64,000 nt of DNA, taken from an uncultured Clostridia bacterium. GTDB taxonomy: Bacteria > Bacillota > Clostridia > Lachnospirales > Cellulosilyticaceae. The translations under genes and the position numbers were made by a program. Position 1 is the first letter of the stretch; each line of letters starts with the position of its first letter. Below are positions 7,995 to 16,614 of this stretch, one piece after another. The stretch lies in assembly GCA_937921505.1 (NCBI GenBank), contig CAKZUB010000014.1, positions 45,680 to 109,679 on the forward strand, written 5' to 3'. The notes below the pieces were generated by a model. That model made no database searches. It was not told where the DNA came from and saw only the letters and a list, made by a program, of their open reading frames with translations.

Positions 7995-9374
7995 TTACTT
8001 CAAAATTGATTCAACAGCTTTTTGGGTTTGGTCCGTAGCAGCTTGAATATCAATTGATTCGAGAGCTTTCTTATAATCATTTTCTGATGTTGCATTATAT
8101 ATTTGTTGTTGTACCCCGTTTGTACCATCAGTACCACCCCAAATTATAGATCCAATTTCCGCATAGAGCAGCAAGTTACCTGGATTCGCTATTTCTAAAG
8201 ATTTTTTTATAACTTCAACTGGCAAGTTTGCTTTTTTAGCATTAAGCTCTTTATATTTTTCTTCTTGTCCTTTAATAGGAGATGATACTTTCCAGCCAAA
8301 AAATTCAACAGACATATCTGAAGCTGCTTGATATAATTTTTCTTGCGGCACATCAGAAAAAGCAGATAAACTTGTAACACCAATCCAAGGAAATGTTTGA
8401 TGCTGACCTGAAAGTCCCTTTGGCACTACAGCATAACCAATCTCAAAATCTTGTTCATCTTTTTCTATGCCGTCTGACGAACCAGCTAGTATCATACCAA
8501 CTTTACCTGATTGGAAAAATGAAGTCATTCCATTATTAGAAGCTCCTGCTGATGGCAACGCTGAAGCATCTTCTTTAAACATTTTCACAAGATAATTAAA
8601 ACCTTCTACAGACTCTTTACTATTTACAATAGCATTATTTGATTCATCAATGTAACCACCTCCAAAGTTCCATAACCATTGGCTGATCGGTGGCCAATCC
8701 CAAATATATGTTCCGTATTGGTCAAACTCCCCATCACCATTAAGATCTTTAGTCATCGACTTTGCAATTTTAAAAAATTCATTTACATCCCATTCACCTT
8801 TTGCCCATTTTTCATAGTCAGCATTAGTGTATCCTGCTTCATCAGTTAGACCTTTATTGTAGTAAACAATAACCGGATTTACTATCCATGGTATGCCATA
8901 AATGTTTTCTTCATAAACACCAGCTGCTTTAGCCCCTTCATACATACTATCAAAAGACACTTGGCTATCACCTTTTGCTAATGCAGTAATATCTTGAAGT
9001 CCCCCAAGTTTAGCATATGCTGGTGTATATTCTTGTGAAAGCCACATGATGTCAATATCTGAAGATTTAGCAGCGAATACAGATTGAAGTTTAGTGTAAT
9101 AATCGGCTGGTATAGACATGATTTCTATTTCATACCCAGATGCTATCCCTTTTTCAGCGTTTACTTTGTCTGCTATAGCTTTTAATTCATCATACTCTCC
9201 CCCACCAGCCCATGTTGCAAAAGTAATTGTCTCTAACTTTGTATCTGTCTTTACTGTGTTAGTTTTTGCAGGTGTTGCAGTTCCTGATTGATTATCCACT
9301 TTTTGTGTACTAGTACAACTTATCATAGTAAAGGATATCATAGAAACAATAATTAGTTTACTTAACTTTCTCAT
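7995..9374 (-). CDS. Extracellular sugar-binding lipoprotein (ABC importer)
   Basis: 459 residues. A lipoprotein signal peptide ends in MIS-Cys20, followed by a serine/threonine/lysine-rich linker and a family 1 solute-binding fold (ITFATWAGGGEYDEL at its start, LTDEAGYTNADYEKWAKGEW in the middle). It is anchored to the outer face of the membrane and presents a mono- or oligosaccharide to the two permeases downstream. It is first in the operon with its own promoter (9413-9441). The GH130 gene at the operon end suggests a mannoside ligand. Confidence 0.9.
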   Translation of the reverse strand: MRKLSKLIIVSMISFTMISCTSTQKVDNQSGTATPAKTNTVKTDTKLETITFATWAGGGEYDELKAIADKVNAEKGIASGYEIEIMSIPADYYTKLQSVFAAKSSDIDIMWLSQEYTPAYAKLGGLQDITALAKGDSQVSFDSMYEGAKAAGVYEENIYGIPWIVNPVIVYYNKGLTDEAGYTNADYEKWAKGEWDVNEFFKIAKSMTKDLNGDGEFDQYGTYIWDWPPISQWLWNFGGGYIDESNNAIVNSKESVEGFNYLVKMFKEDASALPSAGASNNGMTSFFQSGKVGMILAGSSDGIEKDEQDFEIGYAVVPKGLSGQHQTFPWIGVTSLSAFSDVPQEKLYQAASDMSVEFFGWKVSSPIKGQEEKYKELNAKKANLPVEVIKKSLEIANPGNLLLYAEIGSIIWGGTDGTNGVQQQIYNATSENDYKKALESIDIQAATDQTQKAVESILK

Positions 9375-9412
9375 ATTAATCGCTCCTGTAAAGTATTTTG
9401 TAACTTAACAAT

Positions 9413-9441
9413 ATGCTAACATATAGAAATTTGTATGTCAA
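9413..9441 (-). promoter_or_regulatory. Promoter of the sugar ABC/GH130 operon
   Basis: On the minus strand TTGACA (9436-9441) and TAGCAT (9413-9418) are 17 bases apart. A near-palindrome TATGCTAACATA (9412-9423) covers the -10 element. TAAGTTAC, the core of the repeats in front of the lacI-type gene, recurs between this promoter and the start codon. Confidence 0.7.
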
Positions 9442-9584
9442 TCCATTTTTTTTAGTAAAAATGTCTTCCTTATTATAAATAAACATGCAAAAAAACCATT
9501 CTGATCACATATTTGATAGTATTCATCATGGTTTGAAAAATTCATACGCCTTATTGACTAAAAATTACTTCAGTTATCTGTCAA

Positions 9585-9638
9585 TATAATAAAGACATTG
9601 TTATAGAAAGAGCCTTACAAGTATTAAGTTTAAAATAG
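9585..9638 (+). pseudogene. Remnant of a second S41 peptidase gene (3' end only)
   Basis: Eighteen codons read YNKDIVIERALQVLSLK and a stop. The S41 peptidase encoded at 2153-3640 ends YNKDIAMERTLQILTEAKKD, so 11 of the first 15 residues are identical and the DNA is even more alike. Upstream of this tail the similarity dissolves and no frame continues, so only the 3' end is left. Its stop abuts the stop of the HAD gene on the other strand. It suggests that a tandem pair of peptidase genes once flanked, or was split by, the present sugar-uptake operon. Confidence 0.8.
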
Positions 9639-10304
9639 CTATACTAAATTGTTACTCTCAAAAAAAACTTTAACTTCCAATAGATCTGACATTTGCTTAA
9701 ATACTAATTTGCTTATCTGCTCCTGTGGTATTTTCATATCTGGAATGACTATAGGTATCATCCCCGCACTATGTGCTGCTAATATACCTGCTTCTGAATC
9801 CTCTAATACGATACACCTGCTAGGTGAGCAATTTAGCTTTTCTGCAACTTTCAAGAAAATTTCCGGATCTGGTTTTGAATTTACAACTTCATCTCCACAT
9901 AATACGCAGTCAAAATATGAATCAACAGATGTCATTTTAAGTAAGATATAGACTCTCTCTTTGCTTGTTGAAGAAGCGACAGCTTTTTTTATATTCTTGT
10001 TACTTAAGAACTCTAAGAGTTCATATAACCCTTTTTTTACTGGAACACCCTTTTCTTTAATCAACTCTTCTGCTATTCTAAGCCGCTCTCTTACAATGGC
10101 TTCAACTGGGAACTCATTGCCAAAATGCTCTAAATAGGTTTCTTTAGTCTTCTTAAGATTAGTTCCTATAGTCTGTTTAAATAAATCCTCGCCTATTTCA
10201 TAACCATAAGCGAGCGCTGCCTCACTCCATGAGATATAGGCTATTTTTTCTGTGTCAAACATAAGTCCATCCATATCAAATATAATTAAATCATATTGAT
10301 CCAC
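9639..10304 (-). CDS. HAD-superfamily phosphatase, beta-phosphoglucomutase-like
   Basis: 221 residues with the HAD subfamily IA layout. Motif I is FDMDGLMFDTE with Asp10 and Asp12, the cap domain follows, motif II is VASSTSKERV, the motif III lysine is in NSKPDPEIF, and motif IV is VLEDSEAGILAAHSAG. It belongs to the group of sugar-phosphate phosphatases and beta-phosphoglucomutases; the substrate cannot be fixed. It starts with GTG after AAGGGGG. It is monocistronic next to the sugar operon and converges on the peptidase remnant. Confidence 0.85.
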   Translation of the reverse strand: MDQYDLIIFDMDGLMFDTEKIAYISWSEAALAYGYEIGEDLFKQTIGTNLKKTKETYLEHFGNEFPVEAIVRERLRIAEELIKEKGVPVKKGLYELLEFLSNKNIKKAVASSTSKERVYILLKMTSVDSYFDCVLCGDEVVNSKPDPEIFLKVAEKLNCSPSRCIVLEDSEAGILAAHSAGMIPIVIPDMKIPQEQISKLVFKQMSDLLEVKVFFESNNLV

Positions 10305-10537
10305 TTTTAATTACCCCCTTTTATTAAATCTCTCTTAAGATCTGTATTAACTTTTTATTAACTCAACTCTATCTATTTTAGTCTTGCCATTGACATTTAA
10401 TCCTCTACATTTTGTCACGTTATTATATATCTCATTTTATCATCTTTTAACAATTTCATCTATCCATTATTGAGCTCAAAATGGTGCTCTTTAACACACG
10501 AATTTAATTATTATAGTCATTACACATCTCGTGTATA

Positions 10538-10572
10538 CTAAAAAGGCTATCCTTAGAAAAAAGAATAGCCTT
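10538..10572 (-). terminator. Terminator of the SRP RNA gene
   Basis: Arms AAGGCTAT (10543-10550) and ATAGCCTT (10565-10572). On the minus strand the stem is followed by TTTTT. It lies directly downstream of the SRP RNA. Confidence 0.85.
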
Positions 10573-10594
10573 GAATATTTCTTATTAAATTATA

Positions 10595-10866
10595 ATCCGT
10601 GCACTTCGCTTCGACAATAACCTACACGCGTTACCTTAGTAGTTAACTCAAGCCAGGCACCCTCACGGCACATAAACGGTCTTACTTAGTGCTGCTTCCT
10701 TCCGGACCTGACACGGTTCATAAGTGTCTATTGCGTAAGACCCAATTATCATCGCCACTTGCTAAGGGCAGAGCCATACAAGTTATTGCCTCAGTCGAAG
10801 CATCACCCCTGCTATAGCGGGTTGCAGGTACAGGGCACCGCTACCTCCCCGGCTAGCACGGAAATT
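10595..10866 (-). ncRNA. ffs: Signal recognition particle RNA, large Bacillus-type
   Basis: The minus strand carries the hallmark apical loop of helix 8 (GTCAGGTCCGGAAGGAAGCA, within 10690-10725). Near the 5' end it also has the Alu-domain sequence GGGGAGGTAGCGGTGCCCTG with the matching TGCAACCCGC loop. The ends pair as CCGTGC and GCACGG. About 270 nucleotides is the size of the large SRP RNA with an Alu domain found in Bacillus and Clostridia. It scaffolds Ffh for co-translational targeting. Ends are judged by pairing and may be off by a few bases. The neighbourhood with tadA is the usual one in Firmicutes. Confidence 0.95.
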
Positions 10867-10870
10867 GTTT

Positions 10871-10924
10871 GACATCTATAGATGTCGCATATATTAGTAT
10901 ACAGCGTTTCATGCTATATGTCAA
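10871..10924 (-). promoter_or_regulatory. SRP RNA promoter and leader palindrome
   Basis: On the minus strand TTGACA (10919-10924) and TATACT (10896-10901) are 17 bases apart, a strong promoter. Between the predicted start site and the mature RNA is the perfect 16-base palindrome GACATCTATAGATGTC (10871-10886), which could fold in the precursor and mark a processing site. Confidence 0.8.
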
Positions 10925-10944
10925 CGGGCTCTCGGTGACCATTT

Positions 10945-11379
10945 TTATCCTAAAATCTCCTTTAATTCTCCATAATGTTTTTCTGCTATGTTTTTCATCA
11001 TTTGAATAGTAGTTCCTAATACTAAGTTGGCATTAAATGTATTTTCATCACCATTAAAGAACATAGAGGTAATAATATGATGATCTTTAGTAAGCACATA
11101 CTTAAGTGTTGGATACTGTAAATTAAAATCATTAAGACAACTAAGCACTTCTCCTTGTTTGTCTTGTGGCACATTCTCTATTAATAAAACTTGTACAGCA
11201 GCATATACTGTATCATCAATATTAATAACTACTTGCTTATGTTCCCCGAGCATTGGATAAGCAGTTCTAAAGAAGATAGTATTTTCTACTTCATTTTCAT
11301 TAAATAACTTAATCATATCTGTCTCAATCATAAAATCTCTTAGCATTCTCGCTTTTTTATGTCTTGGATAAGTCGCCAT
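10945..11379 (-). CDS. YbjN-like small protein of unknown function
   Basis: 144 residues, no signal or membrane segment. The pattern of alternating strands and two long helices (NIDDTVYAAVQVLL, then VLSCLNDFNLQYPTLKYVL and NANLVLGTTIQMMKNIAEKH) resembles the YbjN / type III chaperone-like fold, a weak fold-level impression. It lies 17 bases downstream of tadA on the same strand and just before the SRP RNA promoter. The function is not known. Confidence 0.7.
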   Translation of the reverse strand: MATYPRHKKARMLRDFMIETDMIKLFNENEVENTIFFRTAYPMLGEHKQVVINIDDTVYAAVQVLLIENVPQDKQGEVLSCLNDFNLQYPTLKYVLTKDHHIITSMFFNGDENTFNANLVLGTTIQMMKNIAEKHYGELKEILG

Positions 11380-11396
11380 TATTTTTCCCCCATCAT

Positions 11397-11864
11397 TTAT
11401 AAAATATTATTTTTACTTCTTATATTCTTAAAATAATCTTTAATTAGAGTACTGCACTCTTCCTTGCAAATATCTTCTATTATTTCACACTGATGATTAA
11501 GTTCATTTATTTGCAAAATATTCATAATAGAGCCTCCAAATCCAGCTTTAGGACTTCTTGTACCAAATACTACGCTTGGCACGCGTGCTTGTACAATAGC
11601 ACCTGCACACATTGGACACGGCTCAAGTGTAATGTAAATAGTGCATTCTTCTAAACGCCAATCCCCTATAGCCTGGCATGCCTCATTAATAGCGATAATT
11701 TCTGCATGAGCTAGTGAATTCTTGTCTGTATTTCTTCTGTTATAGCCTCTGCCTATGATATTTCCTTGATGAACAATAACTGCTCCTATAGGTGTTTCAT
11801 CAAGATGGTAGGCTTTTTCAGCTTCTAATAAAGCTGCCTTCATAAATAATATATGTTCATTCAT
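11397..11864 (-). CDS. tadA: tRNA-specific adenosine deaminase
   Basis: 155 residues. The cytidine-deaminase-like zinc site is complete: His53-Ala-Glu55 (HAEIIAI) and PCPMC with Cys83 and Cys86. The TadA-specific N-terminal TPIGAVIV stretch is present. It converts A34 to inosine in tRNA-Arg(ACG). Length is normal. AAAGGTG precedes the ATG. In Firmicutes the gene is usually found beside the SRP RNA gene, as here. Confidence 0.95.
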   Translation of the reverse strand: MNEHILFMKAALLEAEKAYHLDETPIGAVIVHQGNIIGRGYNRRNTDKNSLAHAEIIAINEACQAIGDWRLEECTIYITLEPCPMCAGAIVQARVPSVVFGTRSPKAGFGGSIMNILQINELNHQCEIIEDICKEECSTLIKDYFKNIRSKNNIL

Positions 11865-11894
11865 TATGTCACCTTTGGGTAGCTTAGTACCTAT

Positions 11895-12878
11895 TTATTC
11901 TATAGAATATTTAACGCCTATCCTATTTCTCACTGCATCCAGTGTTTGAGTAATCTCTAAACTTTCTTGCAATGTCATTCTATCACTTTCTGTTTTACCT
12001 GCTAGTAAGCACTCTATAACTTCTTCTAATTCAAAATGATAGCCAATGTCTTTGGTGCGATCTACAAAATGCTCTATTAGCTTACCCTGACTGTTATACA
12101 GGTATGCGAGTTTCCCATACCACGCTGCCGGCAAATGGATATAACCATTTTCGCCAATGATATAGGCATTTTTTGGTGTACATAGGTTAATCGAAGCACT
12201 TAACTGTGCTACTTGTTGATTACCATAGTCAAGCTGCATAGAAACTGTCTCGTCTACACCTTGTCCAGTTAAGACAGCCTTTGCATCTATATGCTCTGGC
12301 TGTCTGCCGAAAACTAAGGAGGCTAACGAAATAGGATAAATACCTACATCTAACAAAGCGCCTCCTCCAAGCTCTTTTTGAAACCTAATGTCTTCTTGCC
12401 CTTCACTTTTAAAACCGAAATCTCCCTGAAGCATTTTAATCATTCCTAGTTTGCCTTCATCTATCCATGCCTTGGCCTTATTGATAGTTGGCAAATATCT
12501 TGTCCACATAGCTTCCATTAAAAATACATTTTTATCTTTTGCTATTTGGATCATTTCTTGTACTTCTTGTGTATTAAGCGCAAAAGGTTTCTCACAAATA
12601 ACTGCCTTCCCCGCATTTAGGCATAGTATGGCATGCTCTTTATGAAATAAATTTGGGGTAGAGATATAAATAATGTCTATATTTTGATCACCTGCTAATT
12701 CTTCATATGAACCATAGCTGCATGTCATGTCAAAATCTTTTGCAAAAGATTTTGCAGATTCTAAACTTCTAGCAGCTACTGCGTAAAGCTTAGCAGTCGG
12801 AACAATCTTAGCATCTGATGCAAACTTCCTAGCTACTTTGCTTGCTCCTAAAATACCAATGTTAAATTGTTTTGCCAT
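11895..12878 (-). CDS. Gfo/Idh/MocA-family NAD(P)-dependent oxidoreductase
   Basis: 327 residues. The Rossmann nucleotide site is FNIGILGASKVARKFA at the N-terminus, and the family motif EKPFA lies near residue 100. The C-terminal half is the alpha/beta substrate domain with GGGALLDVGIYPI. Such enzymes oxidise or reduce sugars, inositols or their derivatives; no specific substrate is visible. The start was set at the ATG at 12878, directly after AGTAGGAGG; an ORF extension of 17 codons upstream lacks a ribosome-binding site. Confidence 0.85.
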   Translation of the reverse strand: MAKQFNIGILGASKVARKFASDAKIVPTAKLYAVAARSLESAKSFAKDFDMTCSYGSYEELAGDQNIDIIYISTPNLFHKEHAILCLNAGKAVICEKPFALNTQEVQEMIQIAKDKNVFLMEAMWTRYLPTINKAKAWIDEGKLGMIKMLQGDFGFKSEGQEDIRFQKELGGGALLDVGIYPISLASLVFGRQPEHIDAKAVLTGQGVDETVSMQLDYGNQQVAQLSASINLCTPKNAYIIGENGYIHLPAAWYGKLAYLYNSQGKLIEHFVDRTKDIGYHFELEEVIECLLAGKTESDRMTLQESLEITQTLDAVRNRIGVKYSIE

Positions 12879-13130
12879 ACTCAAACCTCCTACTGGTTTC
12901 TCTACTAAATTATATAGTGTATTGATCAATCTTTCTATAGCTAATTTTTATTTTTTAGTATAACTCCCTTTAAATAAACAACGCTCCCTAGTATATTCCT
13001 AGAAATTTTAGGCATTCTATTACTAATTATAGAGATGAGAAGTATTAAACAATCTGTTAAAAGAAATAGGGAAGAATAACATCGTATTGTATAATGTCAT
13101 TAAGTTATACTATGTTTTTCATATAAATAT
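12879..13130. other. Intergenic stretch without recognisable gene
   Basis: No open frame with a ribosome-binding site and no RNA gene are apparent. It should contain the promoter of the oxidoreductase on the minus strand, but I find no convincing pair of boxes. Confidence 0.4.
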
Positions 13131-13208
13131 AAAAAGCATTGATGTGTTTGTTATTGCAATGAAGATTATGATTTTCTTCACGCAAACAGATTACATCAAT
13201 GCTTTTTT
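13131..13208 (-). terminator. Long compound hairpin terminator
   Basis: Outer arms AAAAAGCATTGATGT (13131-13145) and ACATCAATGCTTTTTT (13193-13208) enclose smaller paired segments (GTTTG/CAAAC and GAAGA/TCTTC). It ends transcription of the minus-strand membrane protein gene that stops at 13243. Confidence 0.8.
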
Positions 13209-13242
13209 ATAATATCTTTTATTTTTCAACTCAATTTTAAGT

Positions 13243-13845
13243 TTATAACCCTAATATGCCGGTACCACTAGCCAAAAGAAAACCTAGAAATCCTAAAATC
13301 CCTCCGATAAGTCCAAGCCCTATAATAACAAGCTGAACAATACAAATGATTTTAATGATTTCTTTTTTACTTCCTGTAATGTATGGCATACCTATATATT
13401 GCAAATAAACACAATAAATACTTGCTGCAAATCCCACTCCAAAAGAAACGATAGGAATTCTAACTGCTAGGCCTGCCAAAGAAGTAATAAGTACTAAATA
13501 AGCTGAAAAATTTATGAGTTTAATATAATCTGTACTTCCTTTAGCAATAAGTGATACAATCAGTAAAAAGACTCCTCCGAGTGCCATTGCTAGTGGTGTT
13601 CCAATAATTGATGTAAAACCCGCTATTCCTCCTGTAATAAACCCAAATACTGTTGCTGCAATTGTTATAAGAATAATTTGCATCAAATCAACTTGATTAT
13701 TTTGTGCAATCTCTTCCATAACCTTCATAGGCTGTGTAAAAACACTTAGCCAAAGGTTTAATTTGGTTTTAACTGTTTTTTCATCAAAGCTTACACTGCC
13801 TATACTGCTTCCATTAAAAGAATTCTTGTTATTATTATTTTCCAT
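13243..13845 (-). CDS. YIP1-family membrane protein
   Basis: 200 residues. A short Asn/Ser-rich cytoplasmic N-terminus is followed by LNLWLSVFTQPMKVMEEIAQ, which resembles the entry to the Yip1 domain. About five hydrophobic segments follow, rich in glycine. The role in bacteria is unknown. It is encoded 30 bases downstream of an anchored coiled-coil protein on the same strand, so the two may work together in the envelope. Confidence 0.7.
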   Translation of the reverse strand: MENNNNKNSFNGSSIGSVSFDEKTVKTKLNLWLSVFTQPMKVMEEIAQNNQVDLMQIILITIAATVFGFITGGIAGFTSIIGTPLAMALGGVFLLIVSLIAKGSTDYIKLINFSAYLVLITSLAGLAVRIPIVSFGVGFAASIYCVYLQYIGMPYITGSKKEIIKIICIVQLVIIGLGLIGGILGFLGFLLASGTGILGL

Positions 13846-13875
13846 AATATCCCCCTTAAATAGTAATCAATCATA

Positions 13876-15327
13876 TTATATGTTGCTCATGGTTAAATTG
13901 CCTATTTCAAACAAGTTTTTAACTTGTATGATTTTCTCATTTAATTTCTTATTGAGACTGACTCTTTCATTATAAAGATCTTGAAGCTCTTGTTCATTTT
14001 GCTCATATCCTGTCTCTTGTTTAACAACCTCTACTTGTTTTTCTAGTTCATCTGTCTGATTAGTCATTTGCTTTAACTCTTCTATTTGAAGTTGTCTTGT
14101 TCGGCTTAGTGTATTAATACGTTCTAGGTTGCCTTTTGGTACTTCTATGTAGTAAGGATACTCATTACCTTTATGATTAGTTTTTGTTCCATTTAAATAA
14201 ACATCTATATAGTATACACCTTCTTGATAGAACTCTGTTGTGCTAAGCTTAAGAATATATTTTTGACTGGATGATTTGTAGTTTCCAAATAGGTTTTTCC
14301 TTGGAACTGAGGCCTCATATTCCCCATTTCCATAGGATTTATCAATATACAGCGCCATATGAGCATAGTCCGTAAGTTTTTCAAGCTCTTGTTCTAAGTT
14401 AGATATCTCATATTTTAATCCATTCATCCCTACTTTATTTGTTTCTATAAGCTTTAATTTATCACCTATTTCTACTTCTATCATTTGTTTTTTATTCATA
14501 AGATCAACTTCTTTTTCATCTAGCCGCTTATATTGACTACGCATAAGTTGGATTTGAGTATATGTATTCGTAAAATTTGCATACTCTTCACCTGCTAGAA
14601 TTTTATTTTTATTTAAAAACTCAACCCAAGTATTAAGTACATCTAAATCAATAGGTTTTGTCTTAAGCTCTTTAAATAAAATTAGCTTAGCAGGCTCAGA
14701 CTCAAGCTTACTAAAAATTTGATTTCTTTTAATATCGGCGTCTTCCCCATCCATCATCAGTATACTATATAAATTAAACTGAAATTGGTCTAGTGGTAAT
14801 GATTTAGGATAGATGGTTAATATGTGATAGAGCTTATCAATAAAATCGTTGGTTATCGCTGGTTTGTCTCCAAAATAGTAAAATAGTTCTTGATCAAGTG
14901 TACTTGCATCCATTCGCCTTAGATAATCTTGTAAAACAGTATTTTTCAAGTCTTGCATAAGTATCTGAATAAAAATTTTATGATCTTGGAAAAAAGCTTT
15001 TTTGTTATTGTACGCTTTGATAATATCATATTGTCTTTCTATATTTAGCTTAGCTAAGTGCTCTTCTAAAAAGCTCATACCTTCTTCGGATGCCTCTTTA
15101 AGAAGATAGTCAATACCCTTCTTAAAGTACCAACTATCCTGTCTCGCCTCATTCTTTATATCTTTACTTAGTACTCTAATAATATTTGAAGTATCCCCTT
15201 TAATATGATAATTCATAAACTGCAGGGTATGCATATTAGCTGCAAGCACTCCCATGCTTAATGCTACTACGACCCCAATAATCCAAAGCCACTTATAGCG
15301 TCTAAGTTCTTCTTTTATTTTCTCCAT
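13876..15327 (-). CDS. Membrane-anchored coiled-coil protein of unknown function
   Basis: 483 residues. A single N-terminal membrane segment lies near residues 14-30 (WLWIIGVVVALSMGVLAA), followed by an extracytoplasmic helical region. Coiled coils lie at about 260-315 and 405-465, around a beta-rich patch near 320-395 (KYILKLSTTEFYQEGVYYID). I do not recognise the family. It is followed by the YIP1-like protein and preceded on the same strand by a protein with a glycogen-binding-like domain. A structural role at the cell envelope is possible but not shown. Confidence 0.7.
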   Translation of the reverse strand: MEKIKEELRRYKWLWIIGVVVALSMGVLAANMHTLQFMNYHIKGDTSNIIRVLSKDIKNEARQDSWYFKKGIDYLLKEASEEGMSFLEEHLAKLNIERQYDIIKAYNNKKAFFQDHKIFIQILMQDLKNTVLQDYLRRMDASTLDQELFYYFGDKPAITNDFIDKLYHILTIYPKSLPLDQFQFNLYSILMMDGEDADIKRNQIFSKLESEPAKLILFKELKTKPIDLDVLNTWVEFLNKNKILAGEEYANFTNTYTQIQLMRSQYKRLDEKEVDLMNKKQMIEVEIGDKLKLIETNKVGMNGLKYEISNLEQELEKLTDYAHMALYIDKSYGNGEYEASVPRKNLFGNYKSSSQKYILKLSTTEFYQEGVYYIDVYLNGTKTNHKGNEYPYYIEVPKGNLERINTLSRTRQLQIEELKQMTNQTDELEKQVEVVKQETGYEQNEQELQDLYNERVSLNKKLNEKIIQVKNLFEIGNLTMSNI

Positions 15328-15502
15328 ATCTAATTCCTCATATTCTTAGTCATTTATTTCACCTACTCTCATTATACTTCATATATAACTACACTTATAG
15401 CCTTTATTCAACATTTTTATACGGCATACACACTGTTCTATGCATTATTGTATCTGATATTACGGACTTTATCAAATGCCCCTACATCATTTCCTCCTTT
15501 TT

Positions 15503-16387
15503 CTAAAGTATTTCTTCTCCGTCTTCTACTATATCTCTTATTTCTATGGATTCACTATCTGTAATTGTAAAAGAATCTTCTATTAAAAAATAGCCATTAG
15601 CAAAAATATAAACCTTCCACTTCCCAAACATAGTGTTTTTATCAATAGGAAAACTATAATAAAGCAAGTACTCCTCCTCTTTGCTATTCGCACTCAAAGA
15701 CTCTCCTGTATAACCATATAACCTGCCATCTGGCCTATACCAAACAGCTACTACTTCACTTAACCCACTTATGTCTGTGCAAGCTATAGAATGAACAATC
15801 TGGCTGTCTTTAAAGATATTAAATATTTTTTTATTCTCAAAACTTTCCTCTTCTTGTTCAAAAGAGTGTGTGGCATATTGTATGATAGAAAGGTCATATT
15901 GTACACCTGCTGTATGGGCTCTTTGCCCATCATCATTTACTATCACAACTGATGTCACTTCATTATCTTGACCTATTATATACTTATCTGCCCAAGGATC
16001 ATTAAGCGCAAGCTCATTATTAATAAAAAACTTATATTCATATTCTCCGGGCGCCAAGTCAACTGTAACAAACCAAATGCCTTGATCATCTTTTTGACAT
16101 AGCGCTAGATTTTCATTCCAGTTATTAAATGAGCCTATTACTGATATACTATATATCTTAAATGCTTGTTGTTCTTCATAAATAAAGTAAGCTTTTTGCT
16201 TTTCTTGTGGTGTGATATCACTTGGAATATCTTTTATACTTGAAGTGACTACTTCGCTCATATTCGTTGATTGTCTTGTATACCCAAATGTCCCTAGTAC
16301 AATAAAAAATAAAATACCAAGTATCATAATAGTCGCCGAAATACCAAGACCTATAATTACTGAATGATCCTTTCTATTTTGTTGCAT
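15503..16387 (-). CDS. Membrane-anchored protein with CBM48/AMPK-type glycogen-binding domain
   Basis: 294 residues. One membrane segment lies near residues 10-33. Residues about 80-155 form an early-set beta-sandwich of the CBM48 / AMPK glycogen-binding type: VIGSFNNWNENLALCQ, then GIWFVTVDLAPGEYEYKFFI and LNDPWADKYI. This is the conserved tryptophan-containing pattern of the isoamylase N-terminal domain. A second beta-rich region follows. No catalytic domain is present, so it may bind alpha-glucan or act as a protein-interaction module at the cell surface. The role is unknown. Confidence 0.75.
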   Translation of the reverse strand: MQQNRKDHSVIIGLGISATIMILGILFFIVLGTFGYTRQSTNMSEVVTSSIKDIPSDITPQEKQKAYFIYEEQQAFKIYSISVIGSFNNWNENLALCQKDDQGIWFVTVDLAPGEYEYKFFINNELALNDPWADKYIIGQDNEVTSVVIVNDDGQRAHTAGVQYDLSIIQYATHSFEQEEESFENKKIFNIFKDSQIVHSIACTDISGLSEVVAVWYRPDGRLYGYTGESLSANSKEEEYLLYYSFPIDKNTMFGKWKVYIFANGYFLIEDSFTITDSESIEIRDIVEDGEEIL

Positions 16388-16553
16388 TGTTGTTTCCCCC
16401 TATCTCTACACTTATTTCTTTTTATTTACACCTTTATCCCCATTGCATACCCCAAGCTCTGCCCCTGATACTGCCATAAATGAAAAGTTCAAAATCAAAT
16501 AAGCTTTTTTCATATACTTATGAATGGTTTCTTTAATATTGTATATTTTAATC

Positions 16554-16582
16554 TTATAAATCATTCCTATTACTGTTATAAT
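16554..16582 (+). promoter_or_regulatory. Probable promoter of the chromate transporter pair
   Basis: TTATAA (16554-16559) and TATAAT (16577-16582) are 17 bases apart and about 30 bases before the AAAGGAG ribosome-binding site. The -10 element is perfect and the -35 element weak. Confidence 0.55.
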
Positions 16583-16614
16583 AATACCACGTAAAAAATT
16601 AAAGGAGATTATAG

